Shown here: positions 22,767 through 33,416 of the stretch, one piece after another
How positions within the stretch are numbered: position 1 is the first letter of the stretch
Layout of the letters: every line of letters begins with the position of its first letter
Origin: Neurospora tetraspora
Taxonomy: Eukaryota; Ascomycota; Sordariomycetes; Sordariales; Sordariaceae
Length of the DNA stretch: 64,000 nt
Direction of reading: 5' to 3'
Assembly (NCBI RefSeq): GCF_033439725.1
Contig: NW_026944383.1
Location: forward strand, 186,001-250,000
Position numbers and translations under genes: made by a program
The notes under the pieces: model-generated
Seen by the model: only the letters and a program-made list of their open reading frames with translations
Databases searched by the model: none
What the model was told of the DNA's origin: nothing

Positions 22767-23140
22767 CGAGGTGACTAGGGCGACTGTGTAACTGTCTAGG
22801 GCGACTGTGTGGAGACAAGGTGTAAGTCACCCCCAAAGACCCCAAGATTAGTGTTAGGGTTAGCGGTTGGGTTAGGTGTTAGGGTTAGTTAGGGTTAGTT
22901 CCGGGGGTGCAGGGGGCCGGCGAGAGGCCCCCGCGTGTGAATATGAAATTCGGCGCTCGAAAAGAGGTAGTTTTGAGCCTCGTTGTTGTCGTTGAAATGA
23001 AGACTTCTGGTGACGGTTGTCGTGACTTTGGTCGCGCAGAATTGATGCCAAGCTTTGGAGGTGAGGCCCGTGCAGCCTTCAGATTTGTATGGCCCCACAC
23101 AGTCGCCCTGGGCGATTACACAGTCGCCCTAGTCGGCTCG
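22767..23140. mobile_element. MITE-like element with 46-bp TIRs and telomere-repeat-like core
   Basis: The two ends, 22767-22812 and 23095-23140, are inverted repeats matching at 40 of 46 positions; the longest exact block is GACTAGGGCGACTGTGTAA. The 8-bp sequence CTGCATTC sits directly outside both ends (22759-22766 and 23141-23148), as expected of a target-site duplication. Each TIR contains the motif AGGGCGACTGTGT twice. The 374-bp body has no transposase frame, so it is non-autonomous. An 8-bp duplication is known for hAT, P and some Mutator-like elements; the terminal bases CGAG do not settle the superfamily. The interior holds a G-rich telomere-like tract and a small GC hairpin. Five of the six mismatches between the arms are transitions. 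Confidence 0.85.
22848..22900 (+). repeat. Interstitial telomere-like tract (TTAGGG and variants)
   Basis: Three exact TTAGGG hexamers (22854, 22879, 22889) and several GTTAG or GGTTAG variants all lie in the same G-rich orientation. The tract lies wholly inside the MITE-like element, between its left TIR and a GC-rich hairpin (arms 22912-22918 and 22926-22932). Confidence 0.85.
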
Positions 23141-23148
23141 CTGCATTC
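23141..23148. repeat. Right target-site duplication of the MITE-like element
   Basis: CTGCATTC, the partner of 22759-22766, flush with the end of the right inverted repeat. Confidence 0.8.
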
Positions 23149-26100
23149 AGGATTCGTCCCTCAATCGAGGTACTAGCTCTTTGGGCCGCCCGAAGACCGA
23201 CATCTTGGAATTGAGAAGCTAAAGAAATGGAAGAGATGGGTCAGACAGTCGCGGTCCCATTATCCCGTAGCGTATTTGCTGTCTCCTGCCATGTTGGCTC
23301 ACGGTGGATGGAATATCGAGATTATCGACAATTTTTTTTGGCACAACCGTGACAACCAACGCCGCGCGATCTCGGGGTTATCACTGCCACGTTACCAAAT
23401 CGCTCGATCCCGAGCATCCATGAATCCATCCGTCTACCAGGCTTTTGCTTTGCTGTGCTCCTCGTGATTTTCCCCTTGTGCCTATCTGTCTCAGCACCAA
23501 CAGCCACTTTCCCATCCCTTTTATTATGCATAATGGCGATTCCCCCTACCGTTGGGCAATAACAAGGGATCAGGAGTCAAAATTCCAAGGATACTGCCTC
23601 CAAACTCAGGGGTAAACGGGTTCAGAAGCTTGATGCGGCTATGTAGGTCTGGTATGTAGGTCCGGGCAGGCCAGTGACTTTATGAGGTCTTGCGAGACAC
23701 TCACACACACAGGCGGGAACATCTGGCTGGCAGCTTCAGGCCCTGGGTTTGACTGCGTCTTTCCCTGCCTCTATCCGTCTCCCTTCGTGCATATTCACCT
23801 ACTTGTAACTGTGAGATTTCTGAATCTGAGGGTAGGTAACCAAACATCTTGTCTTCCGAGCAACGGAACCCTGCATTGATAACGTGTGTGGCAGGGGTCC
23901 TACGTGTGCTGTGCAGGAGCTTGATGGCCACGCCAAGGTAGCAGATGAAGCTTCCCAATCCCACTATCACGAGAAGGTGTCAGCATGGAAAAGACGGAAA
24001 TTGACGATATTGTTGAGATACCGCATTGTCAAGCGTGTCCGCTTTTGGCCTGTATGAGAAATAACGCTGCCACTGACGTCATCCCATCTTCTTTCCCAAC
24101 ATTGGCCTTTTTTTGCGCGAGCTGTACACTAGCGTCGCGGTTGTTGCCGTGGGATGGGGAGCGCGGAGCGGAGGGGACGGAGCGCGACACGCTAGCCGCA
24201 TGCCTCTTTGAGCCCCAAGTCGTCTTGACAGCCAGCGAGGTCTGGGATACCCTTGGCGACTCCAATAGGGGGCTCTAGACCATCTACATCCAAGGTAATA
24301 ACTTGTAATGTGATAGTGTACCAGAAGGGCCCAATATAGGAACTGCACTATGCTCAATGGGATTTCCCTCCGAAATTCCAAGCTGCCGCCGCCCAGTTTC
24401 GTTGGAAGCTATCCCTGCACGCGTGAAGCATCTATTGGCACCCAAACAAGGCGTTGTCAAGGAGATGCTGACTCGGTTTGGAAATGTCGATGATGATCGC
24501 CCATCACCCTGTCAACCATGGCCGGTTGGGGGGTTCGGGGGGTGAACTAGGGGAGAGGATCCGGATTCCAGCAAAGAGAGATACCAACTCGCATCTCTGG
24601 TTTCCTGGCGATACCCAAAGCCGCAAGCCAGGAGCCAATCAATCGGCATCCCGCGGGGGATCATACCTTCCCCCGGGCGCCGGGCCCCCGTGCGTGCGTG
24701 TGTCTGCTGCCAGCCCGTTGTCTTGTACACTAGCAGACTGCATAGTACTGAGGTGCTACAGGCGGGTGGCCTTGCGCGGTCTCGATGTTCCTGATCTGCT
24801 CCTCCCCTAGACGCTCCCCACGATGATGTGCAAATCAAAGCCACACCTATCCGTGTCTCCGGAGCCGATCCAGTTAGCAATGTACCGGTGCCAATGCCGA
24901 AAATGGGATTTTCCTTACTAACGGAGCTGTCTTTGCAACTCAACCAAAAAGAGCTCTGATCCTTTTTTTCGTTTTCGATCCCATCCTCAACAGCCATCCA
25001 ACCCGAACAAGTTCCGTAACCCACCCGCCCACATCGGACGGCCTCTTACAACACCAACTCCAAGGACCCTGGAATGTGGGCGGAACATACCGTACTATCT
25101 GGGATATAGTACCTGGCTGGTATCCATATGGCGCTGCCGCGGGAGATGAGGACCACGTCCACAGGGCCCTACTAGCGATTGCCGTACCGGAGAAAGACAA
25201 ACGGTCGTGGGGAAGATGTAGCAAGAATTTCGTCATCGTTCCCAGTTCGTATATCCTGGGGCAACCTATAAATTTTGCAGTACGAGGCTAGGCTGAATAG
25301 GTCTCTACACAGTAGGGCGATACATGCCGCCGGGATATCAGCCAGGGGTTGAGAGGATTGGAGGAGTACCTAGGCGTAAGCGGGGTGTGCAGGCTTTTTC
25401 GAAGGTTGCCTGCCCGTTGTCAGAAACGGGAATATAAGCGTAATGATTAGGTTACGGCAACTGTGACAGAACACCAAATATGCCTGCGGGAAGACCCTCT
25501 CTGTCAGGGCTCTGTCACGGTACTTGGAGTCGACATGATCCATTGCACAAAAACACAACAGACAGACATCGTTCCTTTTTTTCTGCATAATTTCAAACGC
25601 GGCCTGAGTGTGATGTCTATATTCGCACAAACATATGCTTCCGTACTACAACTATTTTGGGTTTCTGCCGTACGTTTCCAATCCCTTCTTACCGGGGAGT
25701 CATACACACAAAGATTTTACCTACTAGCGTTGGTTTTTCGTCCAGGTCATCGCTCGTCTTAGGAAAGTGAGTGGAGAGACAGACGATGATGGTCGCCGAT
25801 GCGATGATGGGGCCGGCGATGCAGTGCCTGGACGATGGCCGGCCGGGACAGTGCCAACTTTGCCCTAAAGACGGTAGTTTAGCGGGATGCGCCCTCGTAC
25901 TGTGCTGCCCTCAGCAGCGCTGGAGGGAGACGGGGGGTACCTGGACGGTACCTGCGGGAATACCTGACGGATTACGGTCTCAGGAACACACTGGAAGGTA
26001 CCGTAGGGAGTAGCTGCCCACTTCGCAGGGATCTTCACGCCTGGCGGCTGCTCAACCTGCAGCCCCTCGCACCCCTTCGCACCCCTCGCGGCGCTCGCTG

Positions 26101-26342
26101 GCCGTCCGCCAAAGGAAACAATAGCACAATCTAGGAAACACACCCCTGCGCGATGGACTGCCAAGTGGGTTCCCAGCATGCAAGACGGATTGAGAATGGG
26201 GTTTGAGCGCGCCCGGTCACTTTCCCATGTCGGATGTCCCGCCAGCCCGCCTGAGCGACGCACCAGCGACCGACCGAGAGCTCATCGTGCCTCCCTTTAT
26301 TAACACCCGTTGTCCCCTGCCTTCCGTGCCTTCCTTCGCTTC

Positions 26343-26696
26343 ATGAAAAAGGGTTCATTATCCAGCATCTCCTCCTCTTCGTTCCTGTCTTCACCTTCCG
26401 CTCGCTACCCAGTCCAAGAACCACTCACCTATCCTCACCGTCCGTCTCATCCGTCCACAGACGCCGACCTTCTCCGCCTCAGCACCTCAGGAGTATACAG
26501 TTACCCAGTCCAGTCAACAACAACAGACGACACACAGTTACAGATACAGACATCGGTCCTAGCTATACCGACCAACTGCATCAACCATCCATTGCCAAGG
26601 AAAACCATCTGTGGTAGAGCTTTGAGCTTTTTTCCCAACATTCGGCAACCGACAGAGAAGAGTTTTCAGCGCGGGCCTTTTTACCTAAGCGTTTAG
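26343..26696 (+). other. Possible upstream ORF in the leader of the C2H2 gene
   Basis: An ATG at 26343 opens a 117-residue Ser/Pro/Thr-rich frame ending 240 bp before the main start codon. The area is pyrimidine-rich and has no gene-like domain. If transcription starts upstream of 26340 this is a uORF; the transcription start cannot be read from the sequence. Confidence 0.3.
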
Positions 26697-26936
26697 CTAC
26701 ATTGCACCGCCTTTTCTGTGAGCCTCACGGACGCAAATCAACGACGACCCAAATTTGCTAGGGCCTTTTCGGCTAGAGCACTTTTTTCCACCAGCTTATA
26801 ACTGTTTGGTTTACTGCGATCCATTCGGTTCTTTTCCGCCGACGTCGATCATCCGCCTTCCGCCGAGTCGACAATTATCGGGCCGTCTCCGCCCCATCTT
26901 TATCCGTCATCCGACTTTGCTACCACCACCGCCATC

Positions 26937-27800
26937 ATGTTCGCCAGGGACGCCAATGGACACACTGTCCAGCTCCTCAACGATGATGAGCCTCAAAAAG
27001 CCCCCCAGGTCCAGTATCAGCCGATGCCTTACCGCGCGCCATCCAGCTTTGGACAACCCTATCACCCCGCCTTGACCAGGAGTATCTCGTCGTCGCCAAA
27101 CACCCCAGAGCTGCTCCGATCCGACTCCTATGACTCTCAAATGAGCAACGAGCCCATCTCTCCCATGACTCCCATCTATGACTATAGCCGGGGTTACCCT
27201 ATCGATACTCGGCCTTATGAGGACTACTCGGACGCCCACAGCTACATTGGTGCGAAGAGGCCGCGTACCATGAGCGACAGCAGATCCATGTCTTACGAGG
27301 ATGATGCTGCCAGCCCGGCGGCCACCGAAAGGACCGGCAAGCGGTATCCGTGCAGGTATCGGGACAGCCATGGCTGTGAGAAGACCTTTACCACATCCGG
27401 CCACGCTTCGAGGCATTCCAAGATTCACACCGCCGAAAAGGCTGTCCCCTGCTCGTTCCAAGGCTGCACCAAGAAGTTCACACGGGCCGACAACATGAAG
27501 CAGCATCTGGAAACACACTACAAGGACAAGTCGCGCTCCTCTACCCGACCATCTCTAGCTGGAGAGCGCAAGTCTTCTTCCTCAGGAAAGTCCTCCCGAT
27601 CCAAGTCAACAACGTCAGTAACAACCGTCACCACTGCCGCTAGCCCAGCCGCACTACCACTCACACCTGGGGTTGGGAGTGCCTGGGACATGCGTGGACT
27701 CAACCTTCCTCTTCTGAGCCCCTCGATCGCCATGCCAACACCGAGTAGCGGGCTAGACGCTTTGGCTATGGCAGTTGCCTGCCAAGAAGGGTCTTCTTAG
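26937..27800 (+). CDS. C2H2 zinc-finger transcription factor (two fingers, FlbC/RfeC-like)
   Basis: A single exon of 287 aa starts at ATG 26937. Residues about 136-190 hold two adjacent C2H2 fingers. The first is C-x7-C-x12-H-x3-H (CRYRDSHGC, then TFTTSGHASRHSKIH), with an unusually long first knuckle; the second is C-x4-C-x12-H-x3-H (CSFQGC, then KKFTRADNMKQHLETH). They are joined by TAEKAVP. The N-terminus is Pro/Ser/Tyr-rich (SSPNTPELLRSDSYDSQMS), like an activation or phospho-regulated region; the C-terminus is Ser/Thr-rich. The finger pair resembles Pezizomycete regulators of the FlbC/RfeC type that act in conidiation and development; that assignment is from memory. The protein acts in the nucleus. 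A long pyrimidine-rich leader and a 12-kb gene-poor upstream region suggest complex regulation. Confidence 0.85.
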   Translation: MFARDANGHTVQLLNDDEPQKAPQVQYQPMPYRAPSSFGQPYHPALTRSISSSPNTPELLRSDSYDSQMSNEPISPMTPIYDYSRGYPIDTRPYEDYSDAHSYIGAKRPRTMSDSRSMSYEDDAASPAATERTGKRYPCRYRDSHGCEKTFTTSGHASRHSKIHTAEKAVPCSFQGCTKKFTRADNMKQHLETHYKDKSRSSTRPSLAGERKSSSSGKSSRSKSTTSVTTVTTAASPAALPLTPGVGSAWDMRGLNLPLLSPSIAMPTPSSGLDALAMAVACQEGSS

Positions 27801-29202
27801 TCAATTTTACATCTTAATATGACCCTTTTCTTCTTTTAGCTCTGCGTCGGTGTTTCTCGGAGGATTGAGCATCGTGTGTCTCGCCACTGCCAGCTGACAG
27901 GCGTGTTTGATGTCACACATGACGTTTCCGCCGCGCGCTATGCTTTTTGACGCGGGTTCTCACATTTCCGTTGTCTTGGATCCTATGGGGGAATGGTACA
28001 AAACAACCCTTATTTTATGCTCTTGTGTTGCCGAAGCATGCAATGTCATATTGGGGCCGGTACCTGTCAAAAAGGCTTTTCTGTCTGGGATTATACACTT
28101 ACTATTTAGAGGTCACGTACACGCATTGGGGAGACCTTTTTTTTCTTGCATTCAATCATCAACATGAACTGGGACTAGGCAACACGGGAAAGGGTCAGGG
28201 GCATATTTGTTTAGGGTACGGCGCAAACTGGGGCAATTTGTTTTCTTTCTCTCGTCATCTATCCGAAAAACGGATCGGTCAGGATGGTGGCCGTGGTGTA
28301 TGGAGTGAGCGGCTTGGTGTTTTACTGTTCAAGTTCTTTATCCATTTTAGGGGTTGCAATTGGCAATGATATCCTCTTCTTGGTGACACAATACACACGG
28401 CCGTCTTATATAGTTGAAAGGCCGATATCAAACTTGACGAATTGTTCATACATACAATGCTTCTTCTGTTATGACACCGTGGATCGATGGTGATATACAA
28501 ACATTAGATGAGACTTCTGGCCACAGCGGACATGTGAAATAGCGAAGCATCGCAGCACATAGACAGCGATAATAAAATAGCGATCGGAGCGAAATCATAA
28601 GGCTTTACTTCTGGTATGGGTCAACACATCGTGGGCATGTCATAGTAGTCTTTTCTCGACAACAACCTCGGGAAAACTTATAGCGAACCAGACACTGTGA
28701 AATGATATCTATTTAGGTCATAATCTATAGGAAATGACGCAGTAAGGATGTGAATTGTAGAGATAAGCAGCCCTTCCATCCTTCTTGCGTATAAGACGGG
28801 GGCCGTGCACCGAGGTAGGGATGTGTGTCGTCGTTTTCCCGTCTGTTGTTCGTAAAGGGTCTTGCACCTACATCTAGGTACACACTGTTGTAGGTAGACA
28901 GATGTAGAGGTACCGTAGGTACCTATTCCGGACTGGAGCTGGCACCTCGACGTGCTTTGAGAGAAATAGACGCGAGTATGCAGACCTAAGCGTTTCGTTT
29001 CGTCTGAACCCTCTTTTTCCAAAATGGATCTCGAGCAGGTTTGGTTAATGCATGTGCTTGCTTTCCCACATGCTTGACTTTCCAAACGTGCAGATGTCCA
29101 ACAAACTGAACTCCTGACTCGAACTTCTCTTCGTCGATATCCAACTTTCCTTTCCCCCCTCCACCAAAACCCCCATCCACCATCAATGCAGTATGCGCCA
29201 TC
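27801..29202. other. Intergenic between convergent genes
   Basis: No gene was recognised. It should contain the 3' UTRs of the C2H2 gene and of acetate kinase. A patch at 28860-28930 is rich in AGGTAC/TAGGTA palindromic words. Confidence 0.45.
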
Positions 29203-30685
29203 TCATCGCCAAAACTCCCCATCCTCCGCACACGCCCTCGCCATCTCAAACTGCTCATCAGTCTTGCACACCAACACCCTATGCCCCCCCCTTTTGGACC
29301 CTGGAGCAATCTCGATAACAGCATGATCATCATCCAACTCCTCTTTCACCCTCGTCTCATTTGCCTCTTTATCTACGGGTCCAAACCCAAGACAGCCGAC
29401 CTGCTCGACCACGGTCGCCCTTAGTCGATCGCTCTTCTCGCCGATGCCGCCGGCGAACACGAGCGCGTCGACTTGTCCTTGGAGGGAGACGTAGTAGGAG
29501 CCGATGAAGCCGCAGATGCGGTCGACGAAGAGGTTGAAGGCTAGACGCATTTTGGCGAGGTCTTCTTGTGATAAGTTGGATGAAGAAGAGGATGAGGAGT
29601 CAAGAGCGGCGGTGATGGTGCCAAAGTTGGTGGTGCCTGTTAAGGCCTTCCAGCCGGATTCCTTGTTGAGGATCTCTTCGGCGCGGGAGATGTGGAGTTC
29701 CTTTGTGGAGGCCGGGGAGAGCTTGCCTACGTCGCTGGCGTAGTGGAAGACGAGACTGGAAGAGGGCGGGGGGGGGACAGGTTAGCTGGAGGGGAGATGG
29801 GGGGAAAGATAAAATTTGCGGGTGGAAGAAATTGGACAAAAAAACTAACCTAGGATCGACACTCCCACTTCTCGTGGCACCAGGAAGTCCAGCTAGGGGA
29901 GTCAACCCCATGCTAGTATCGAGGCTCTTTCCGCCCTTGATGGCGCACGCGCTCGCTCCAGACCCGAGATGGAGAGCGATGATGTTGACGTCTTCAACCT
30001 TCTTTCCCAGGAACTCGGCAGTGGCGCGGGCGATAAAGGCGTAGCTGATGCCGTGGAAGCCGTACTTCCTCAGATGGTTGCTCCGCGCAATGTCCTGGTT
30101 GATGGGATACGTCCGGATGTGTTCGGGGATGGTGTGGTGAAACTGGCTGTCGAAGCAGGCGATGTTGAGGGTCGTCTTGGGCAGGTCGCTCATGCAACGG
30201 TGGACGATGGCGAGGCTGGTGGAGTTGTGTAACGGCGCCATGTCGGTGAGCTTCTCGAGATTGTGGTAGGTCTCGTCCGAGATCAGCTTGGGCCGCACAA
30301 AGTCGCCGCCGTGGACGATGCGGTGGCAGATGTAGGCGATGTCCTCCTTGCTGCTGATCTCGGGGACGCCGTTGTCGTCAATCAGGGTCTTGAGAAGGAT
30401 GTCGAAGGCGTCGGCTTGGGTGGAAACCTTCTGGTCTTTGACTTCCTCGTCCTTGATCACCTTCTCGCCGCGCCGTGTGTATCGAAGGGTGGGAGGTGGT
30501 GCGGTCAGGCCGCTTATTTGGGCTTCGGCAAGCTGGATAGGTGCTTGGCCGAAGAGAGCGCTATAGGCTGAGATCTTGACGGAGGAGGACCCAGCATTGA
30601 CTGAGAGGACAATCTTCTTCATCTTGGCTGAGGTACTCTGGAGGCTGTTAAGCATCGGACGGTGAATATCTTCGACGTCCTTCAT
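29203..30685 (-). CDS. Acetate kinase
   Basis: Two minus-strand exons, 30685-29850 and 29755-29203, are separated by a 94-nt intron (GTTAGT donor, GCTAAC branch, CCAG acceptor). The product is 462 aa from ATG 30685, or 441 aa from the internal ATG 30622, where the canonical start MKKIVLSVNAGSSSVKIS begins. Family motifs are in order: VNAGSSSVK (phosphate binding), CHRIVHGG, ACFDSQFHHTIP, RKYGFHGISY (catalytic His), HLGSGASACAIKGGKSLDTS, then GLTPLAGLPGATRSGSVDPS, which spans the splice junction, and LVFAGGIGEKSDRLR near the end. The enzyme interconverts acetate plus ATP and acetyl phosphate; in fungi it is thought to pair with phosphoketolase (Xfp), which is not in this window. The extra 21 N-terminal residues are not clearly a targeting signal, so the shorter start is also possible. 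Confidence 0.93.
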
Positions 30686-32522
30686 GATGGGCTACGATGG
30701 GGGTGCAGTGCCTGCTGCTTTTTCTAGTTCCTAGGTTATTGGTGAGGTCGTCGTCGTGGTATCGCCAAGGTAGGGAGACACGTGAGGATGGTGAGACGGG
30801 TTGAGAAACATGGTGACAACGGGTTAGCCGGTGAGTGAGAATGGCCTCTTATTACAGCCTTAATTTGAGAGCTGAAGAGCTCTAGCGGCCCCCCTTCCTT
30901 GTCTGTCGACCACGACGACATGTCATAGTGCTTGGTTCGGCTCGTCTAGATAGAGGAAGGATTGACGGCCCGCTACACCAACGTCCCCGGCCCAACAAGG
31001 CATGATGTTTGGCATCTCTTGCTTCTTCCATGATTGGATGAAGTGGCATAAAGGGGCCGACAGATCGCTCTTGGGCTCCTATGCTGAACCATCAGACGAG
31101 GGGTACGAGCCAAGGTTGGGTGTGGTGGGGTAGTAAAGTGGTCTGATACCTAGCTGACCGTCTTCGGTCTGAAGAGTTGCATGACGTCGACGGGAGCTCG
31201 TGCGGAGAAAGTGGGGAATCCCATGCTGTTCCCCGCACCAAAATTTTGGTTGACATCACCCAAATCAGGGGTTGGTGCTTTTGCTAGTGCAGCCCTACCC
31301 GCCTAGGCGGTTCGTCTTATGCTCCAATTTCAGTTTAGCTCCACCTACCCCAGGCTTTGACTTTGACATGAGTTGCTTTTACCTTTTTAAGCTTATTTTT
31401 CTTATGTTGTTGGGTGATTCCGAGATAATGGATTCACTTTGATTTCTATAGGTGGCTCAAATCCTAGATATTAGGTATACAGTATACAAACCCAAAGGTA
31501 CATATGCGGCAGGAGCTTCATGAAGCCAGCAGCTCAAGCACAGTAAGCAGCGTTACAACACTCAAGAGGCACTTTCCATAGAACTCCGTCCCTTTTCGAC
31601 ATTCCCCTTACATAACGGTCAGAGTCTGTGTGGGTCGTTGTCCGGTGGGGTACTGACAGGTTGGGCTTGGACTGTTTACTGTTGCACAACTTCAACTGAT
31701 TATCTGGGGTCTAGAAGGTGGTATAGGCACTGTCTTGGCTCATATGCCGTGATACAGTGTCGAATATTTGCCATCTAACAACACATTCAAGAGTCAAGGG
31801 CAGACAACCAGCAGACTTCACAGACCAAGTTTCGCCTCAACGGTTGTAGATTCGGTGCGTTTATCTCGGCTATCTTATCCAAGACTAGAAAACCAATGGT
31901 ATTAAACGGCTTATAAACGCCTCGTAAAACCGCGTCGGGTGAGTTGAGAAATTCCCAGTTTGATGGTCAAAAAGTCCAGTTGTGCTGCTTGGCGCGGGTC
32001 ATAGAAGAAGTAACACTACTGACTATTTGTAAGTAGAAACCGGATATAAATATGTTGGTAAGTACCTTGATTGAGAAGAGATATCGGGATTACGTTTTCT
32101 CTATGAGAATTTCTTGACTGTTGTGCAGAAATAGTTCAAGTTTGAAGTGCATACTCGTCGGTGAATTGGCATCCTGCGTCGATACTTGGAATAAACCCTA
32201 ACCCTAACACGGAGATACGCCAGCAACTCCACTGATGTGCCCTTACCTCTTAAGGCCTTAAACCCCACTGCAAGTGCGGACAGGGCGCCGCACGATCCAA
32301 CTGGGCAAACCCCGCTCAAGCCCGTCCCACTGAATGTCCGTCCGGGGATAAGCAATTCAACGTCCGTCGTTCAGTTCGTTGCTTGACTTTATTGGGTGTC
32401 TCTCTCACGGCTACTACGAGCATCGAGCTACCCGACGACACCTTACTTCGCAATCGGCATGTCCATTGAAAGTCCAGCCGAGTTAATCACACGCTATCAA
32501 TCCCTTGCATGGTTATTCCATC
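30686..32522. other. Intergenic between divergent acetate kinase and paired-HTH genes
   Basis: No gene was seen in about 1.8 kb. A telomere-like motif lies at 32193-32208. The rest is ordinary mixed sequence. Confidence 0.5.
32193..32208. promoter_or_regulatory. Telobox-like motif upstream of the paired-HTH gene
   Basis: AAACCCTAACCCTAAC is two and a half telomere-type units in the C-rich orientation, 315 bp before the start codon at 32523. Telobox-like motifs serve as factor binding sites in several eukaryotes; a role here is inference. Confidence 0.4.
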
Positions 32523-33416
32523 ATGACGGGCAAGCGGTTCACCGAGGACCAGAGGGTCCTTCTCGAAAGGATGTTGACTCTCAAGGACAAACTGTCCAAC
32601 CATGATATCGCCTTTATTCTGGGCTTTGATGAGCGCACCATCCGGCGAAGGAGGTATGAGTTCGAAGCCAATGGCAGGATCGCACCACCACCGGATGTCA
32701 GTAAAAATGCGGAGAAGTTAAAGGCCGTGACCCTCGAGGTGCGTACTCCGTATTGTTATACCCTTATGGACCCATCAAGCTAACATGTGCACCTCGTCAA
32801 ACAGAAACTTGTCGAGTGGGTCAAGGAAAACCCCGATGCCTTGATCGAAGACATGCAAAAGTTCCTCAAGGAGGCCTGCGATTGCAACGTCAGCAAGGCC
32901 ACCATCAGCAGACAGCTGAAGAAAGTTACCAACGAGGACAGACAACTGGGCCGCGTCAAGCGTCTGAAGGCCCGGGCAAAGAGGGCAGCTGAGGGTCGTA
33001 ACTTTGACTTCACTGCTCATTCGAGTTCGCGGAGTGCGAGTGCCAGCGTGGCTCCAAATAGTAGCGCCACCGGTGAACCGCAACCACAAGAACAACAGCC
33101 ACGAACACAACAAGAACTAGGGCATCTCCAACAACAGAAACAGCCGCGGAAGCTGCCGCCAGGGCAAAAAGAGCTACCGCAAATACCACAGCAACAGAGG
33201 CAACAAGAGCAACAAGGACAGCAGCAGCAACAGGCACAACAACAGCAACAGCCAGAAGCTCGCTTCGAACCATTCCAACCTTCAGGCTTGGACTTTCCAA
33301 CTCCCGAGCTAGCCCTTCTCTCCCTATCTCGAACCCAGCCACAAGGTCCACCACCGCCACTTGCAGAAAGTAGTAGGGCAGCACCACAGCAAACAGGAAC
33401 AGGTGCCGCTGCCTAG
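32523..33416 (+). CDS. Transposase-derived paired HTH protein with Gln-rich tail
   Basis: Exons 32523-32738 and 32805-33416 give 275 aa; the 66-nt intron has GTGCGT, GCTAAC and CAG signals. The start is the ATG of MTGKRFTEDQ; the longer upstream frame has no ATG. Residues about 5-50 are a homeodomain-like HTH (LSNHDIAFILGFDERTIRRR). Residues about 73-118 are a second HTH (EDMQKFLKEACDCNVSKATI, then SRQLKKV) preceded by LVEWVKENPDA, the pattern of the bipartite DNA-binding region of Tc1/mariner/IS630-type transposases. The intron falls exactly between the two HTH modules. The DDE catalytic domain is absent; instead the tail from about residue 150 is dominated by Gln with Pro. This suggests a host DNA-binding protein recruited from a DNA transposon, or a truncated copy. 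Clean splice sites and an intact frame favour a functional gene. Confidence 0.75.

Larger units (their letters stand above)
15052..26936. other. Gene-poor region, about 11.9 kb
   Basis: No intact recognisable gene is present. The contents I can support are short tandem repeats near 15.9, 16.4 and 19.2 kb, a coding-like but unresolved minus-strand patch at 18.07-18.91 kb, and a MITE-like element at 22767-23140. Poly(A)/(T) tracts are frequent (16460, 17333, 21316). Other frames of 100-170 codons (16253-16672, 19942-20370, 24512-25024, 25865-26263) have no domain or splice support. The rightmost kilobase or so probably includes the promoter and leader of the C2H2 gene. Confidence 0.5.

Noticed and set aside
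24512-25024. 170-codon minus-strand frame
   Set aside because: No domain, no supporting splice context and mixed, gene-unlike composition.
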